From positions 1-64,000 of the forward strand of contig JBJXDY010000058.1 of NCBI GenBank assembly GCA_046154965.1: a DNA stretch of 64,000 nt, written 5' to 3'. Of this stretch, positions 1 to 8,564 are shown one piece after another. The stretch is from DATKFM01 sp046154965. Lineage in GTDB: Bacteria > Pseudomonadota > Alphaproteobacteria > Dongiales > Dongiaceae. The translations under genes and the position numbers were made by a program. Every line of letters starts with the position of its first letter. The stretch's first letter is position 1. The notes under the pieces were generated by a model. That model saw only the letters and a program-made list of their open reading frames with translations, had not been told where the DNA came from and did no database searches.

Positions 1-54
1 CTCGGCTATCTCGCCGACGGCGGCAAAGCGGCGGCAGAGCAGGCCGCGGAATAA
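1..54 (+). CDS. C-terminal end of an unidentified protein (partial)
   Basis: An open frame enters from the left edge and ends in TAA at 52-54. The visible residues end in an Ala/Gln/Glu-rich tail (GGKAAAEQAAE). Only 17 residues are visible, too few to name a family. It converges on the amino-acid deaminase-like gene on the other strand. Confidence 0.45.
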   Translation, partial: LGYLADGGKAAAEQAAE

Positions 55-114
55 TGCCGCCGTGCCGAAGCGATTTCGGCCGAACGCAACGCCGCGACAA
101 ACCTGACCAAGAAT

Positions 115-1422
115 TCAAAAGTAGGTACGGATGCCGCCCACCACGTTCATCGCGGCATCGACCTCGTAGATCAGCTGCCAGCGATCGAAGGTGGTGCAGG
201 GATGGGAGACGCCGAAGCAGAGGCGGTCGCCCACCTGCAGCGGCGAGTTATCGGGAACCTCGAGATGCGCATGCTGGTCGTTCAGCCCCGCCACCTTATG
301 CTCGCCTGATAGCGTGCTCGCCGGTTGCGGCGCCTTGTGCAGGCCGGCCCTGTACCAGCGGTCGAGCACCGGCAGCGTGACATCGAAACCGACATCGCGC
401 TTGCCCATGGTGGCGATTACCTTGCCCGGTTCCGGCCGCGACTGCACATAGGCCCAGACGAACAACGCCGCCTTCAACCCCTCACCCAGTCTGCGCGCGG
501 CGGGAAGGCGCTCGATCAGCCGCTCAACCAGTTCGCGGTAGGATTTGGAATCGTGGGTCAGATAGCAGCCGCTGCGGATGATCACCTGGGTCTCTCGGCC
601 GCCGAGCTCGTTATGCAGGCGGGTCGCCGCCATGTCGAAAAATGCCGAGCCGCCGGCGGTGAGAATCACCGGCCCTGGCGCGAACAGATCCTCGTCGGCG
701 CAGGCACGGGCGATGGCGACCAGGAAATCGATAAAAGAAGCGACCTTCGTATCCTGCTCCTGCGCCGTGGCGCCGCCGATAAGGCCTTCGAAACCTTCGA
801 CGCCCCGCAGCGCCAGCAGAGGACCGGCCTCGCGCACCGCACGGGCGACGGCAAGCGCCTGGTCCAGCGTGCGGGCGCCGGTTCGTCCGCCAGCGATTCC
901 ACCTTCGAGCAGCAGCTGCAGCGGCCGGCCGATCTTACGCCGTGCTGCGGCTTCGCGGAGGAGAGATAATCCCTCGAGCGAATCGATGAGGCAGTAGAAG
1001 TCGAAGGCGGGATCGGATGCGAGTTCATCAAGCACAGCATCGATCTCAAGCCGCCCGGTGAGCTGATTGGCCATCAGCACCCGGCCAATGCCGAAGGCGC
1101 GGCAGACCTTGAGCTGATGCATCGTCGCCACGGTGATGGCCCAGGCGCCGTCGCGAAGCTGCAGATCGAATAGCTGCGGCGCCATGGTGGTCTTGCCGTG
1201 GGGCGAAAAACCGACCTTCGTCAGATCGACAAATCCGCGCATCCACTTGCTGTTGTGATGCAGCGCCTCCCGCTCGATGACAGCGGCGGGCAGCGGCAGA
1301 TCGCCTTTCAAAAGATTCCATCCCCGCGCGCCGATATCAGACAACCGCGTTGTACCAACGGCAGGTGGCAGGCCTTTCACCGTCGAGTCCAGAATGCAAT
1401 CGAGAGCAGGAGCGAGGTTCAT
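115..1422 (-). CDS. D-threonine aldolase/D-serine dehydratase-like PLP enzyme (amino acid deaminase family)
   Basis: This is a fold-type III PLP enzyme of the alanine-racemase-like D-threonine aldolase/D-serine dehydratase group, about 435 residues. The N-terminal half holds the segment SPHGKTTMAP, where the lysine is the expected PLP Schiff-base residue. The C-terminal domain has a His-rich stretch (NDQHAHLEV) and GVSHPCTTFDRW; the His and Cys match the metal ligands of this family. Members act in the cytoplasm on D-amino acids, either deaminating D-Ser/D-Thr or cleaving beta-hydroxy D-amino acids; the substrate cannot be told here. The ATG at 1422 is preferred because an AGGA lies 8 nt upstream. 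An ATG at 1440 would add six residues. Confidence 0.85.
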   Translation of the reverse strand: MNLAPALDCILDSTVKGLPPAVGTTRLSDIGARGWNLLKGDLPLPAAVIEREALHHNSKWMRGFVDLTKVGFSPHGKTTMAPQLFDLQLRDGAWAITVATMHQLKVCRAFGIGRVLMANQLTGRLEIDAVLDELASDPAFDFYCLIDSLEGLSLLREAAARRKIGRPLQLLLEGGIAGGRTGARTLDQALAVARAVREAGPLLALRGVEGFEGLIGGATAQEQDTKVASFIDFLVAIARACADEDLFAPGPVILTAGGSAFFDMAATRLHNELGGRETQVIIRSGCYLTHDSKSYRELVERLIERLPAARRLGEGLKAALFVWAYVQSRPEPGKVIATMGKRDVGFDVTLPVLDRWYRAGLHKAPQPASTLSGEHKVAGLNDQHAHLEVPDNSPLQVGDRLCFGVSHPCTTFDRWQLIYEVDAAMNVVGGIRTYF

Positions 1423-1457
1423 GCCCATAGTCCTATGCATGTTAGGGGACGAGTCTC

Positions 1458-1572
1458 ATCACAAAGTCACAAAGGACACAAAGGGGACGAAGCTTGGAAC
1501 AACTGTCTGGATACAATTTGCCGGGTGGCTGACCGTCGCGATTCGCTTCGTGTCCTTCATGGCTTTGTGGTG
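1458..1572. repeat. Imperfect inverted repeat of the CACAAAGGACAC type
   Basis: The left arm (about 1458-1492) contains CACAAAG and AAAGGACACAAAG followed by GACGAAGC. The right arm (1545-1572) is its imperfect reverse complement, GCTTCGTGTCCTTCATGGC then TTTGTGGTG. About 50 bp separate the arms. The composition resembles dispersed intergenic repeats common in alphaproteobacteria. The 238 bp from 1423 to 1660 hold no convincing gene. Confidence 0.5.
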
Positions 1573-1660
1573 AAAACAACTTCTGCGCCTATGCAAGCTG
1601 CAATGCTGATATGAATGCACTTCGCTTGCCTCGGCGAGTGCCACTCGCCATATTCATTAG

Positions 1661-2284
1661 ATGTCCGATTTCGCGTCCCCAGGAATGCCGCAGGATGCTG
1701 CCGGCAAAGGCAGTTCTGACGGCCGCTGCGATCATCCCGCCTGTGCCGCCGAGGGACTCTACCGCGCGCCGAAATCGCCCCAGCGGCTGAACGAGTATTA
1801 CCGCTTCTGCCTGGACCATGTGCGGGAGTACAACCGCGCCTGGGACTATTGCGCCGGCTGGAGCGCCGACGATATCGAGGCGGAAACCCGCCGGGCGCTT
1901 TGCTGGGACCGGCCGACCTGGCGCCTGGGGGAATGGACCACAGATTCTCCTGGAAAGCCCCACCGGCCGAAAAACGTCCAGGGCACCCACGGCGTAAATG
2001 TTGAATTTGATGACGTATTTGGGATATTCTCTGAGAGCGAGACCGGCGACGGTCGCCGGCATCGGCAGAGCCCGCCCCGCCCGAAGGCTCCGGCGGCCGA
2101 GCGCAAGGCCCTGCATACCCTGGGCCTGGACAGCGAGGCCGATTGGCCGGCGATCAAGGCCCGCTACAAGCGCCTGGCCAAGCGCTTCCACCCCGATGCA
2201 AACGGGGGCGACAGGCAAGCCGAAGAACGGCTAAAAGAGGTCAATCTAGCCTATAGCGCCTTGAAAGGCCGAGCCAAGGTTTGA
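1661..2284 (+). CDS. J-domain protein linked to cobS/cobT
   Basis: A 207-residue protein with a C-terminal J domain: about residues 148-207 contain helix II residues (KARYKRLAKRF), the HPD motif and a helix III ending in LKEVNLAYSAL. The N-terminal part has a CDHPAC pair, a later FCLDHV, and the conserved YNRAWDY and RPTWRLG segments typical of the alphaproteobacterial DnaJ-like protein found beside cobS. There is no G/F-rich or DnaJ zinc-finger domain, so it is a specialised DnaK co-chaperone rather than DnaJ itself. It lies 122 bp upstream of cobS on the same strand and probably shares its transcript. A role in assembling the CobS/CobT AAA+ complex is inference from gene order only. Confidence 0.85.
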   Translation: MSDFASPGMPQDAAGKGSSDGRCDHPACAAEGLYRAPKSPQRLNEYYRFCLDHVREYNRAWDYCAGWSADDIEAETRRALCWDRPTWRLGEWTTDSPGKPHRPKNVQGTHGVNVEFDDVFGIFSESETGDGRRHRQSPPRPKAPAAERKALHTLGLDSEADWPAIKARYKRLAKRFHPDANGGDRQAEERLKEVNLAYSALKGRAKV

Positions 2285-2406
2285 CGTCGTATCCCTCACC
2301 GCGACAGGCAGGGGCTGCGCAACCTCCCAGCAAGCCTGTCGGACCCAAACAGCCGGACCATGGGCGGAGCCCCGCACCCGGCAGGACAGCGACCAGAAAG
2401 AGCAAG

Positions 2407-3405
2407 ATGGCAACCCAGACTTCCACCCCGGCCCACAATCCGGCGGTTCCCGATATTACGATTTCCGTGGCCCAGACGTTCGGCATCGAATGCGACATGC
2501 AGGTGCCGGCCTTCAGCCAGACGGCCGAGCATGTGCCCAACGTGGACGATGCCTACCGCTTCGACCACGACACCACGCTCGCGATCCTAGCGGGCTTTGC
2601 CTACAACCGCCGCGTCATGATCCAGGGCTATCACGGCACCGGCAAATCGACCCATATCGAGCAGGTGGCGGCGCGGCTCAACTGGCCCTGTATCCGCGTC
2701 AACCTGGACAGCCATATCAGCCGTATCGACCTCGTGGGCAAGGACGCCATCGTCCTGCGCGACGGCAAGCAGGTGACCGAGTACCGCGAAGGCCTGCTGC
2801 CCTGGGCGCTGCAAAATCCCACGGCGCTGGTGTTCGACGAATATGACGCCGGCCGTCCCGACGTGATGTTCGTGATCCAGCGCGTGTTGGAAGTGGAGGG
2901 CAAGCTGACGCTGCTGGATCAGAACCGGGTGATCCGGCCCCATCCGGCCTTCCGCCTGTTCTCGACGGCGAACACGGTCGGCCTCGGCGACACCTCCGGC
3001 CTCTATCACGGCACCCAGCAGATCAACCAGGGCCAGATGGACCGCTGGAACATCGTGGCGACGCTGAACTACCTTCCCCATGACGACGAGGTCAACATCG
3101 TGCTGGCCAAAGCGCCCAGCTATGACACCGAGGCCGGGCGCAAGGCCATCGGCGCCATGGTGCGGCTGGCCGACCTGACCCGTGCCGGATTCATCAATGG
3201 CGATATCTCCACGGTGATGTCGCCGCGCACGGTGATTACCTGGGCGGAGAACGCGAACATCTTTAACGATATCGGCTTTGCCTTCAAAGTCACCTTCCTC
3301 AACAAGTGCGACGAACTGGAGCGGCCGGTGGTGGCCGAGTACTACCAGCGCTGCATGGGGGCGGAATTGAAGCTGGCCGGCAACGGCAAGGCGCAGTTGG
3401 TGTGA
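2407..3405 (+). CDS. cobS: Cobaltochelatase AAA+ subunit CobS
   Basis: CobS is the MoxR-type AAA+ subunit that with CobT and CobN inserts cobalt into hydrogenobyrinate a,c-diamide in aerobic cobalamin synthesis. The 332 residues show the family N-terminus (VAQTFGIECDMQVPAFS), Walker A GYHGTGKST (74-82) and Walker B ALVFDEYD (140-147), followed by the FSTANTVGLGD sensor region. The frame is open further upstream from a TTG at 2281, but the ATG at 2407 gives the normal family length and N-terminus. cobT follows after 70 bp. No cobN is present in the window. Confidence 0.95.
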   Translation: MATQTSTPAHNPAVPDITISVAQTFGIECDMQVPAFSQTAEHVPNVDDAYRFDHDTTLAILAGFAYNRRVMIQGYHGTGKSTHIEQVAARLNWPCIRVNLDSHISRIDLVGKDAIVLRDGKQVTEYREGLLPWALQNPTALVFDEYDAGRPDVMFVIQRVLEVEGKLTLLDQNRVIRPHPAFRLFSTANTVGLGDTSGLYHGTQQINQGQMDRWNIVATLNYLPHDDEVNIVLAKAPSYDTEAGRKAIGAMVRLADLTRAGFINGDISTVMSPRTVITWAENANIFNDIGFAFKVTFLNKCDELERPVVAEYYQRCMGAELKLAGNGKAQLV

Positions 3406-3475
3406 GAATGCCGGTGCGGTTCCCAGGTTAAACCCGGGGACGAAACCCGCCCTGCATAGCCAGCGCATCGACCCC

Positions 3476-5356
3476 ATGTCCGACAAGGAATCCCGCACCG
3501 AGGAGTTCAAGCGCGTCACCGGCGCCACCATGCGCGCCATCTCGCGCAAGAACGAGCTGACGGTCAGCTTCGCGCCAGGCCAGCATGGCCTGTTCGGCGG
3601 CGAGGCGAAGCTGCCTTTGCCCTCTCACGATCTGCCTTCTCACGAAGTAGCGCAGGTGCGCGGCGAATCCGACGCCATCGCCCTCAAGCTGCGCTATCAC
3701 AACGAGGCCGTTCACAGCCGCGAGGCGCCGCGCAGCGAACTGGCCCGCACCATCTTCGATGCCGTCGAGCAGGCGCGGGTCGAGGCGATCGGCGCGCGGG
3801 CCATGGTGGGCGTGCGCGACAATCTGGGCGCGGCGCTGCGGGAGCATTGCCGTCAGCGCGGTTTCGCCCGCGTCGCCGAGCGCGAGGATGCGCCCTTGTC
3901 CGAGGTGATGCGCCTGCTGGCGCGCCAAGCACTGACCGGCGACAAGCCGCCGAAGGAAGCCCGCAAGCTGGTGGAGCTCTGGCGGGAGCAGCTCAGCGAC
4001 CGGGTCAATGCCGATCTGGACCGCATGGCCGAACTGATCAACGACCAGAGCGCCTATGCCAAGGCGACCCGGCAATTGCTGTCCGACCTGGAGCTGGACG
4101 CCACCGCCGAGGACATGGACCCGACACAGCAGGAAGCCGAGGATCAGGACACCGAGGATCAGGACGATCCCGAGAAGAGCAAGGGCGAAGGCGGCCAGAA
4201 GGAATCGGCGGAGACCTTCGCCTCCATGGAAGGCGAACAGGGCGATGCCGGCGACGAGGACGCGGAAGACTCGGCTCAGGCCCAGGCTGACATGGATGCC
4301 GAGGCCGGCGAGGACCAGGCCGGCAAGCCCGGCCGGCCGCCGACCTATGACGACCGGCGCAACGAGCCGACCTATCATGCCTTCACCACCAGTTTCGATG
4401 AGGTGGTGGAGGCTGTCGATCTTTGCGACGCCGACGAGCTGACGCGGCTGCGTCAACTTCTTGACCAGCAGCTGTCCCATCTACAGGCGGTCGTGGCCAA
4501 ACTGGCCAACCGGCTGCAGCGGCGGCTGATGGCGCAGCAATCCCGCGCCTGGGAGTTCGATCTGGAGGAAGGCCTACTGGATTCGGCGCGCCTGGCCCGC
4601 GTGGTGGTCAATCCGATGACGCCGCTGTCCTTCAAGCGTGAGAAGGACATGGAGTTCCGCGACACCGTGGTCTCGCTGCTGATCGACAATTCCGGCTCCA
4701 TGCGCGGCCGGCCGATCACCGTGGCGGCCATGAGCGCCGACATCCTGGCCCGCACTCTCGAACGCTGCGGCGTTAAGGTGGAAGTGCTGGGCTTCACCAC
4801 CCGCATGTGGAAAGGCGGCCAGTCCCGCGAACGCTGGATCGCCGCCGGCAAGCCCACCAATCCGGGCCGGCTCAACGACCTCCGCCACATCGTCTACAAG
4901 GCGGCCGACGCTCCCTGGCGCCGCGCCCGCAAGAGCCTGGGGCTGATGCTGCGGGAAGGCATCCTGAAAGAGAACATCGACGGCGAAGCCCTACTCTGGG
5001 CCCACAACCGCCTGGTGGGCCGGACGGAGCAGCGCAAGATCCTCATGGTGATCTCCGACGGCGCGCCTGTCGATGACTCCACGCTGTCGGTCAATCCCGG
5101 CAACTATCTGGAACGCCACCTGCGCGAAGTCATCGAATGGGTCGAGAGCCATTCGCCGGTGGAGCTGATCGCCATCGGCATAGGCCATGACGTCACACGG
5201 TATTATCGCCGCGCGGTCACTATCGTGGACGCCGAACAACTCGGCGGCACCATGCTGGAAAAGTTGGCCGAGCTGTTCGAGGAAAAAGCCGCCGCCGTAC
5301 ACCAGACCCGCAAGACACCCCGCGCTCAGGCGCAGCGTGCCGCGGCGGGACGGTAG
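3476..5356 (+). CDS. cobT: Cobaltochelatase VWA subunit CobT
   Basis: CobT (626 residues) partners CobS in the ATP-dependent cobalt chelatase. The N-terminus (EEFKRVTGATMRAISRKNELTVSF) is characteristic. Residues roughly 215-285 form a highly acidic Asp/Glu/Gln-rich linker, normal for the family. The C-terminal von Willebrand A domain carries the metal-binding MIDAS D404-N-S406-G-S408 in LLIDNSGSM, plus the later SDGAPVDDS segment. The ATG at 3476 gives the family N-terminus. The 3' end overlaps the proposed GTG start of the next gene by 20 bp, suggesting co-transcription. Confidence 0.95.
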   Translation: MSDKESRTEEFKRVTGATMRAISRKNELTVSFAPGQHGLFGGEAKLPLPSHDLPSHEVAQVRGESDAIALKLRYHNEAVHSREAPRSELARTIFDAVEQARVEAIGARAMVGVRDNLGAALREHCRQRGFARVAEREDAPLSEVMRLLARQALTGDKPPKEARKLVELWREQLSDRVNADLDRMAELINDQSAYAKATRQLLSDLELDATAEDMDPTQQEAEDQDTEDQDDPEKSKGEGGQKESAETFASMEGEQGDAGDEDAEDSAQAQADMDAEAGEDQAGKPGRPPTYDDRRNEPTYHAFTTSFDEVVEAVDLCDADELTRLRQLLDQQLSHLQAVVAKLANRLQRRLMAQQSRAWEFDLEEGLLDSARLARVVVNPMTPLSFKREKDMEFRDTVVSLLIDNSGSMRGRPITVAAMSADILARTLERCGVKVEVLGFTTRMWKGGQSRERWIAAGKPTNPGRLNDLRHIVYKAADAPWRRARKSLGLMLREGILKENIDGEALLWAHNRLVGRTEQRKILMVISDGAPVDDSTLSVNPGNYLERHLREVIEWVESHSPVELIAIGIGHDVTRYYRRAVTIVDAEQLGGTMLEKLAELFEEKAAAVHQTRKTPRAQAQRAAAGR

Positions 5357-6344
5357 CCTGCGAGACCTTCTCGCACGATTTGCCATCGCGGTTTTCGCGC
5401 TGGCCCTTCTCGCCGGTCCCGTAACCGCCGATCCTCTAATCCTCTCGGCTCAATCGATCGAACTCGATCCATTGCATCCCGGCCAACGCACCGTCGGTCC
5501 GCTGGAATTCCTGGCGGGTTATGAATTGTCCGGCGAGAGCGAGTATTGGGGCGGGCTGTCGGGGATGGTGGTCAGCGCCGATGGGAAACTGCTGACGGCT
5601 ATCGCCGATACGGGCCGCTGGTACCGGATCGGGATGGAGCATGACTCGGCGGGACGGTTGACCGGCTTCATGGGGGCGGAAAGCGGCTGGCTGCTGGATA
5701 CGAAGGGCCAGCCACCGAAGAGAAAAGTTCATGGCGATGCCGAAGCCATCACTGCCCTGCCCGATGGCAATTTCTTGGTAGCCTATGAGAACAGGCACCG
5801 GCTCTGGCTCTACAAGCAGCCGGTGGAGGGAAATGCCCTGGCGCAAACCGCCGTCGTCGCCGGTGCGCCCTCCGGCATCGCGAAGCTGCCCCGCAACGGC
5901 GGCATCGAAGCAATGGCGCGGTTGCCCTCGGGCGAGTATCTGCTGCTCAGCGAATCCGGCATCACGGCGGATAGCGACCGTCTCGGCTGGATCGGCCGCC
6001 GCGGCAAGTGGGCCGAGCTGCGCCTCGCCCCCATGGGCTCCTTCGAGCCGAGCGATCTGGCGCTGTTGCCGGACGGCGATCTGCTGCTGCTTGAGCGGCG
6101 GGTCAGCCTGCTGCAAGGTTTCGTCAGCCGGCTGTCAATGATCGAGGGCGCCGCGGTCAAGCCGGGCGCGATCTTGGAGCCGCGGCAAATGGCAATCCTC
6201 TCCGCGCCGCTCAGCGTCGACAATTTTGAGGCGGTCGCCGTGCGGCGGGCGCCGGATGGATCGACGCTGATCTATGTCTTATCGGATGACAATCAGCGAA
6301 TGCTACAGCGCACCTTGCTGCTGCAATTTCGCTGGAAAAAATGA
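5337..6344 (+). CDS. Esterase-like activity of phytase family protein, copy 1 (exported)
   Basis: About 335 residues: a signal peptide (FAIAVFALALLAGPVTA) followed by a beta-propeller-like domain. Repeated blades are visible: GGLSGMVVSADGKLLTAIADTGRW, a central KVHGDAEAITALPDG, and the closing SVDNFEAVAVR and QRTLLLQF segments typical of this exported phytase/esterase-like family. The start is uncertain: no ATG lies at the right place, so GTG at 5337, which gives a full signal peptide and overlaps cobT by 20 bp, is chosen. The downstream neighbour is a paralog. The substrate is unknown; the family name rests on weak biochemical evidence, and position after cobT does not prove a link to B12. 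Confidence 0.8.
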   Translation: MPRRDGSLRDLLARFAIAVFALALLAGPVTADPLILSAQSIELDPLHPGQRTVGPLEFLAGYELSGESEYWGGLSGMVVSADGKLLTAIADTGRWYRIGMEHDSAGRLTGFMGAESGWLLDTKGQPPKRKVHGDAEAITALPDGNFLVAYENRHRLWLYKQPVEGNALAQTAVVAGAPSGIAKLPRNGGIEAMARLPSGEYLLLSESGITADSDRLGWIGRRGKWAELRLAPMGSFEPSDLALLPDGDLLLLERRVSLLQGFVSRLSMIEGAAVKPGAILEPRQMAILSAPLSVDNFEAVAVRRAPDGSTLIYVLSDDNQRMLQRTLLLQFRWKK

Positions 6345-6398
6345 CGAGCCGCTTGCGCCGCCATTGTTTCGTCACAGCGCGCGGCTAATCTTCCGGCC

Positions 6399-7376
6399 AT
6401 GTACAAACTCATCCTGGCTGCCGCTGCTGTCCTCCTCGCCCAGCCGACACAGGCGGGCGACATCGCCGTCACCGCGACGCCGGTGCCCCTCAACCCCGCC
6501 GACACGCAACAGACACAGGTCGACAGCCTGCAGTTCGTAGCCGGATTCGAGCTGACCTCGCCGGCGCCGGAATGGGGCGGATATTCCGGCATGGTCATGA
6601 GCCATGACGGCAGCCGCATCGTCGCCGTTTCCGATGTCGGTTATTGGCTGCGGCTGGAATTGATTCTTGACGGCGACGGCAAGCTGACCGGCGTCGGTGC
6701 CGCGCAGATCGAGCCGCTGCTGGACGAGGCGGGCCAGCCCGTGTCGGGCAAGGAATGGAGCGATGCGGAGGCGGTCGCCGCCGTCTCCGGCGGTTCCTAC
6801 ATCGTCGCCTTCGAGCGCAATCACCGCCTTTGGCGCTACGCATCGGTGGATGGCATTCCCGGCGGCGTCGCCGAAGCGGTCGCCGCACCGTCCGGGATCG
6901 CCGCGCTGCCGGAGAATTCCGGTGTCGAGGCGCTGCTGGCCGATGACAGCGGCGCGCTCACACTGGTAGCCGAAAGCGGCGCACCGGGCGTCAGCCGCGG
7001 CTGGCGGCAGCAGGGATCGGCGTGGCGCGATTTGCAGATCGAGCGTTTCGACGGATTCGAGCCGACCGATCTGGCCGATGCGGGGGATGGCCGGCTGGCC
7101 CTGCTGGAGCGACGCTACACGGAGCAGGACGGACCGGCAGCGCGTATCTCCTTGTTGCCAAACATCCCGTCCGACGGCCCGCAGGCCACCTACAGCCTCG
7201 CCGTACTGCGATTGCCGCTAAGCGTCGACAACTTCGAGTGCATCGCCGTGCGGCCGGGCCCTGGAAGTGGACGCTACATCTACCTGCTATCCGACAACAA
7301 TCAGAACCCGCAGCAACGGACGTTGTTGCTGCAGTTCTACGCCCCGGGACTTGCCGCCAGCGGCGACACGCCCTAG
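6399..7376 (+). CDS. Esterase-like activity of phytase family protein, copy 2 (exported)
   Basis: This 325-residue protein is clearly paralogous to the preceding gene. It has a signal peptide (LILAAAAVLLAQPTQA), then LQFVAGFEL, EWGGYSGMVMSHDGSRIVAVSDVG, a DAEAVAA motif, and the same C-terminal SVDNFECIAVR and QQRTLLLQF. The two copies are separated by 54 bp on the same strand, consistent with an old tandem duplication. It probably folds as a periplasmic or extracellular beta-propeller; its substrate is unknown. Confidence 0.8.
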   Translation: MYKLILAAAAVLLAQPTQAGDIAVTATPVPLNPADTQQTQVDSLQFVAGFELTSPAPEWGGYSGMVMSHDGSRIVAVSDVGYWLRLELILDGDGKLTGVGAAQIEPLLDEAGQPVSGKEWSDAEAVAAVSGGSYIVAFERNHRLWRYASVDGIPGGVAEAVAAPSGIAALPENSGVEALLADDSGALTLVAESGAPGVSRGWRQQGSAWRDLQIERFDGFEPTDLADAGDGRLALLERRYTEQDGPAARISLLPNIPSDGPQATYSLAVLRLPLSVDNFECIAVRPGPGSGRYIYLLSDNNQNPQQRTLLLQFYAPGLAASGDTP

Positions 7377-7444
7377 TTCGGGCCGCAGCCGCACTTCCGG
7401 TCATCGGATGGGGTTAATGCTCAACCGGCGATATTTCGCCCGAA

Positions 7445-7460
7445 TGTGACCGCAGTCACG
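7445..7460. promoter_or_regulatory. CRP/FNR-type palindrome, site 1
   Basis: TGTGACCGCAGTCACG reads TGTGA-N6-TCACG, one base from the CRP consensus TGTGA-N6-TCACA. It lies 205 bp upstream of the methyltransferase start and 72 bp from a second site with the same half-sites. Confidence 0.5.
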
Positions 7461-7516
7461 CGGGTATCCGGCAAGACCCTCTAATCCAAGCCGTCAGAAT
7501 GGTTTGAGACCCCGGG

Positions 7517-7532
7517 TGTGACGGCTGTCACG
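7517..7532. promoter_or_regulatory. CRP/FNR-type palindrome, site 2
   Basis: TGTGACGGCTGTCACG again reads TGTGA-N6-TCACG, with identical half-sites and a different central hexamer from site 1. Start-to-start spacing is 72 bp, close to seven helical turns. Nothing else of note is visible in the 288 bp between 7377 and 7664. Confidence 0.5.
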
Positions 7533-7664
7533 CTTGGGCATGTCCGGGGATGAAAACCGACCGCCGGCTGTTTCCAGGGATGAACCGCACCGGCATCAGG
7601 CGCGACATCGGGAAACAGGCAGCACCAGTCCGCCCGGCGGACGTGGGACGGGAGCGAAGGGATC

Positions 7665-8564
7665 ATGAGCAACCCAGCCAGGCCGGAACGGCCGCCGGGC
7701 AGCATAGCGCGGACCGCCATCACTGCCGCGGATATCCGTAACGCCGGCACCAACATGCAGCAGATGGCGAGCGAACTGGATTGCCTGCGCCATCAGGCCA
7801 TGGGCTGGGAGACCGCCACGAATCAGGTGCTGACCGACGTCGGCCTGCAGCCGGGCATGCGTTGCCTGGATGTCGGCAGCGGCATCGGCACGGTACTCCG
7901 CCTCATGGCCGACCGCGTCGGCCTCGGTGGTCAGGTGGTCGGCCTGGACAGCAACAGCCGCGCCGGTCAGTTCTCGCTCTTGGACCTCCATCGCCAGGGC
8001 TACCAGCAGGTGTCGTTCCTGCGCGGCGATGTAAACCGCACCGACGAAATCCCGCCGGAGTCATTCGACATCGTGTTCGGCCGCTTCCTGCTGTTTCACA
8101 TGATCGACCCCGCCGCCACGCTGCGCCGCATGTTTGAGTGGGTGAAGCCCGGCGGCTGCCTAGTGGTGCAGGACTATGACCTGGCGCCGCTGGATATCCA
8201 TCCGCACCATCAGCTGTTCGCCGAGTTCCGCCGCATCTGTTTTGCGGTCATGGCGCAGACCGACCGGGATATTCGGCTGGGGTTGAAGCTGCGCACGCTG
8301 TTTGCCGCGGGCACCGGTGGCGCCGCCGATGGCGGCCGCGTCCATGCCCGGCAGACGACGCTGACTGAGGCGTCGGAATTGGTCGCCGCCGTTTATCGCA
8401 CCCTATTGCCGATGGCGCTGGAGCTGGGTGTCACCAATGACCGGGACGGTACCCTTGCCGAACGCATCCTGGATCTGCCGGGAAAAAACGCCCATGCCGT
8501 GCTGTGGCCGCTGCTGCACTCGGCTTGGCGGCGCAAGCCGGCGCTAGGCGACCCGGCGTCGTAG
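7665..8564 (+). CDS. Class I SAM-dependent methyltransferase
   Basis: A 299-residue Rossmann-fold methyltransferase. Motif I is CLDVGSGIGTVLRLMADRVG, followed by an acidic strand end (VVGLDSNS) and FDIVFGRFLLFH plus WVKPGGCLVVQDYD, the usual motifs II-III. The ATG at 7665 has a GGGAGCGAAGG ribosome-binding segment just upstream. The C-terminal third resembles no catalytic domain recognised here. The substrate is unknown; UbiE/small-molecule types are the nearest guess. The two CRP-like palindromes upstream suggest regulated expression. The 3' end overlaps the convergent amidotransferase gene by 21 bp. Confidence 0.8.
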   Translation: MSNPARPERPPGSIARTAITAADIRNAGTNMQQMASELDCLRHQAMGWETATNQVLTDVGLQPGMRCLDVGSGIGTVLRLMADRVGLGGQVVGLDSNSRAGQFSLLDLHRQGYQQVSFLRGDVNRTDEIPPESFDIVFGRFLLFHMIDPAATLRRMFEWVKPGGCLVVQDYDLAPLDIHPHHQLFAEFRRICFAVMAQTDRDIRLGLKLRTLFAAGTGGAADGGRVHARQTTLTEASELVAAVYRTLLPMALELGVTNDRDGTLAERILDLPGKNAHAVLWPLLHSAWRRKPALGDPAS

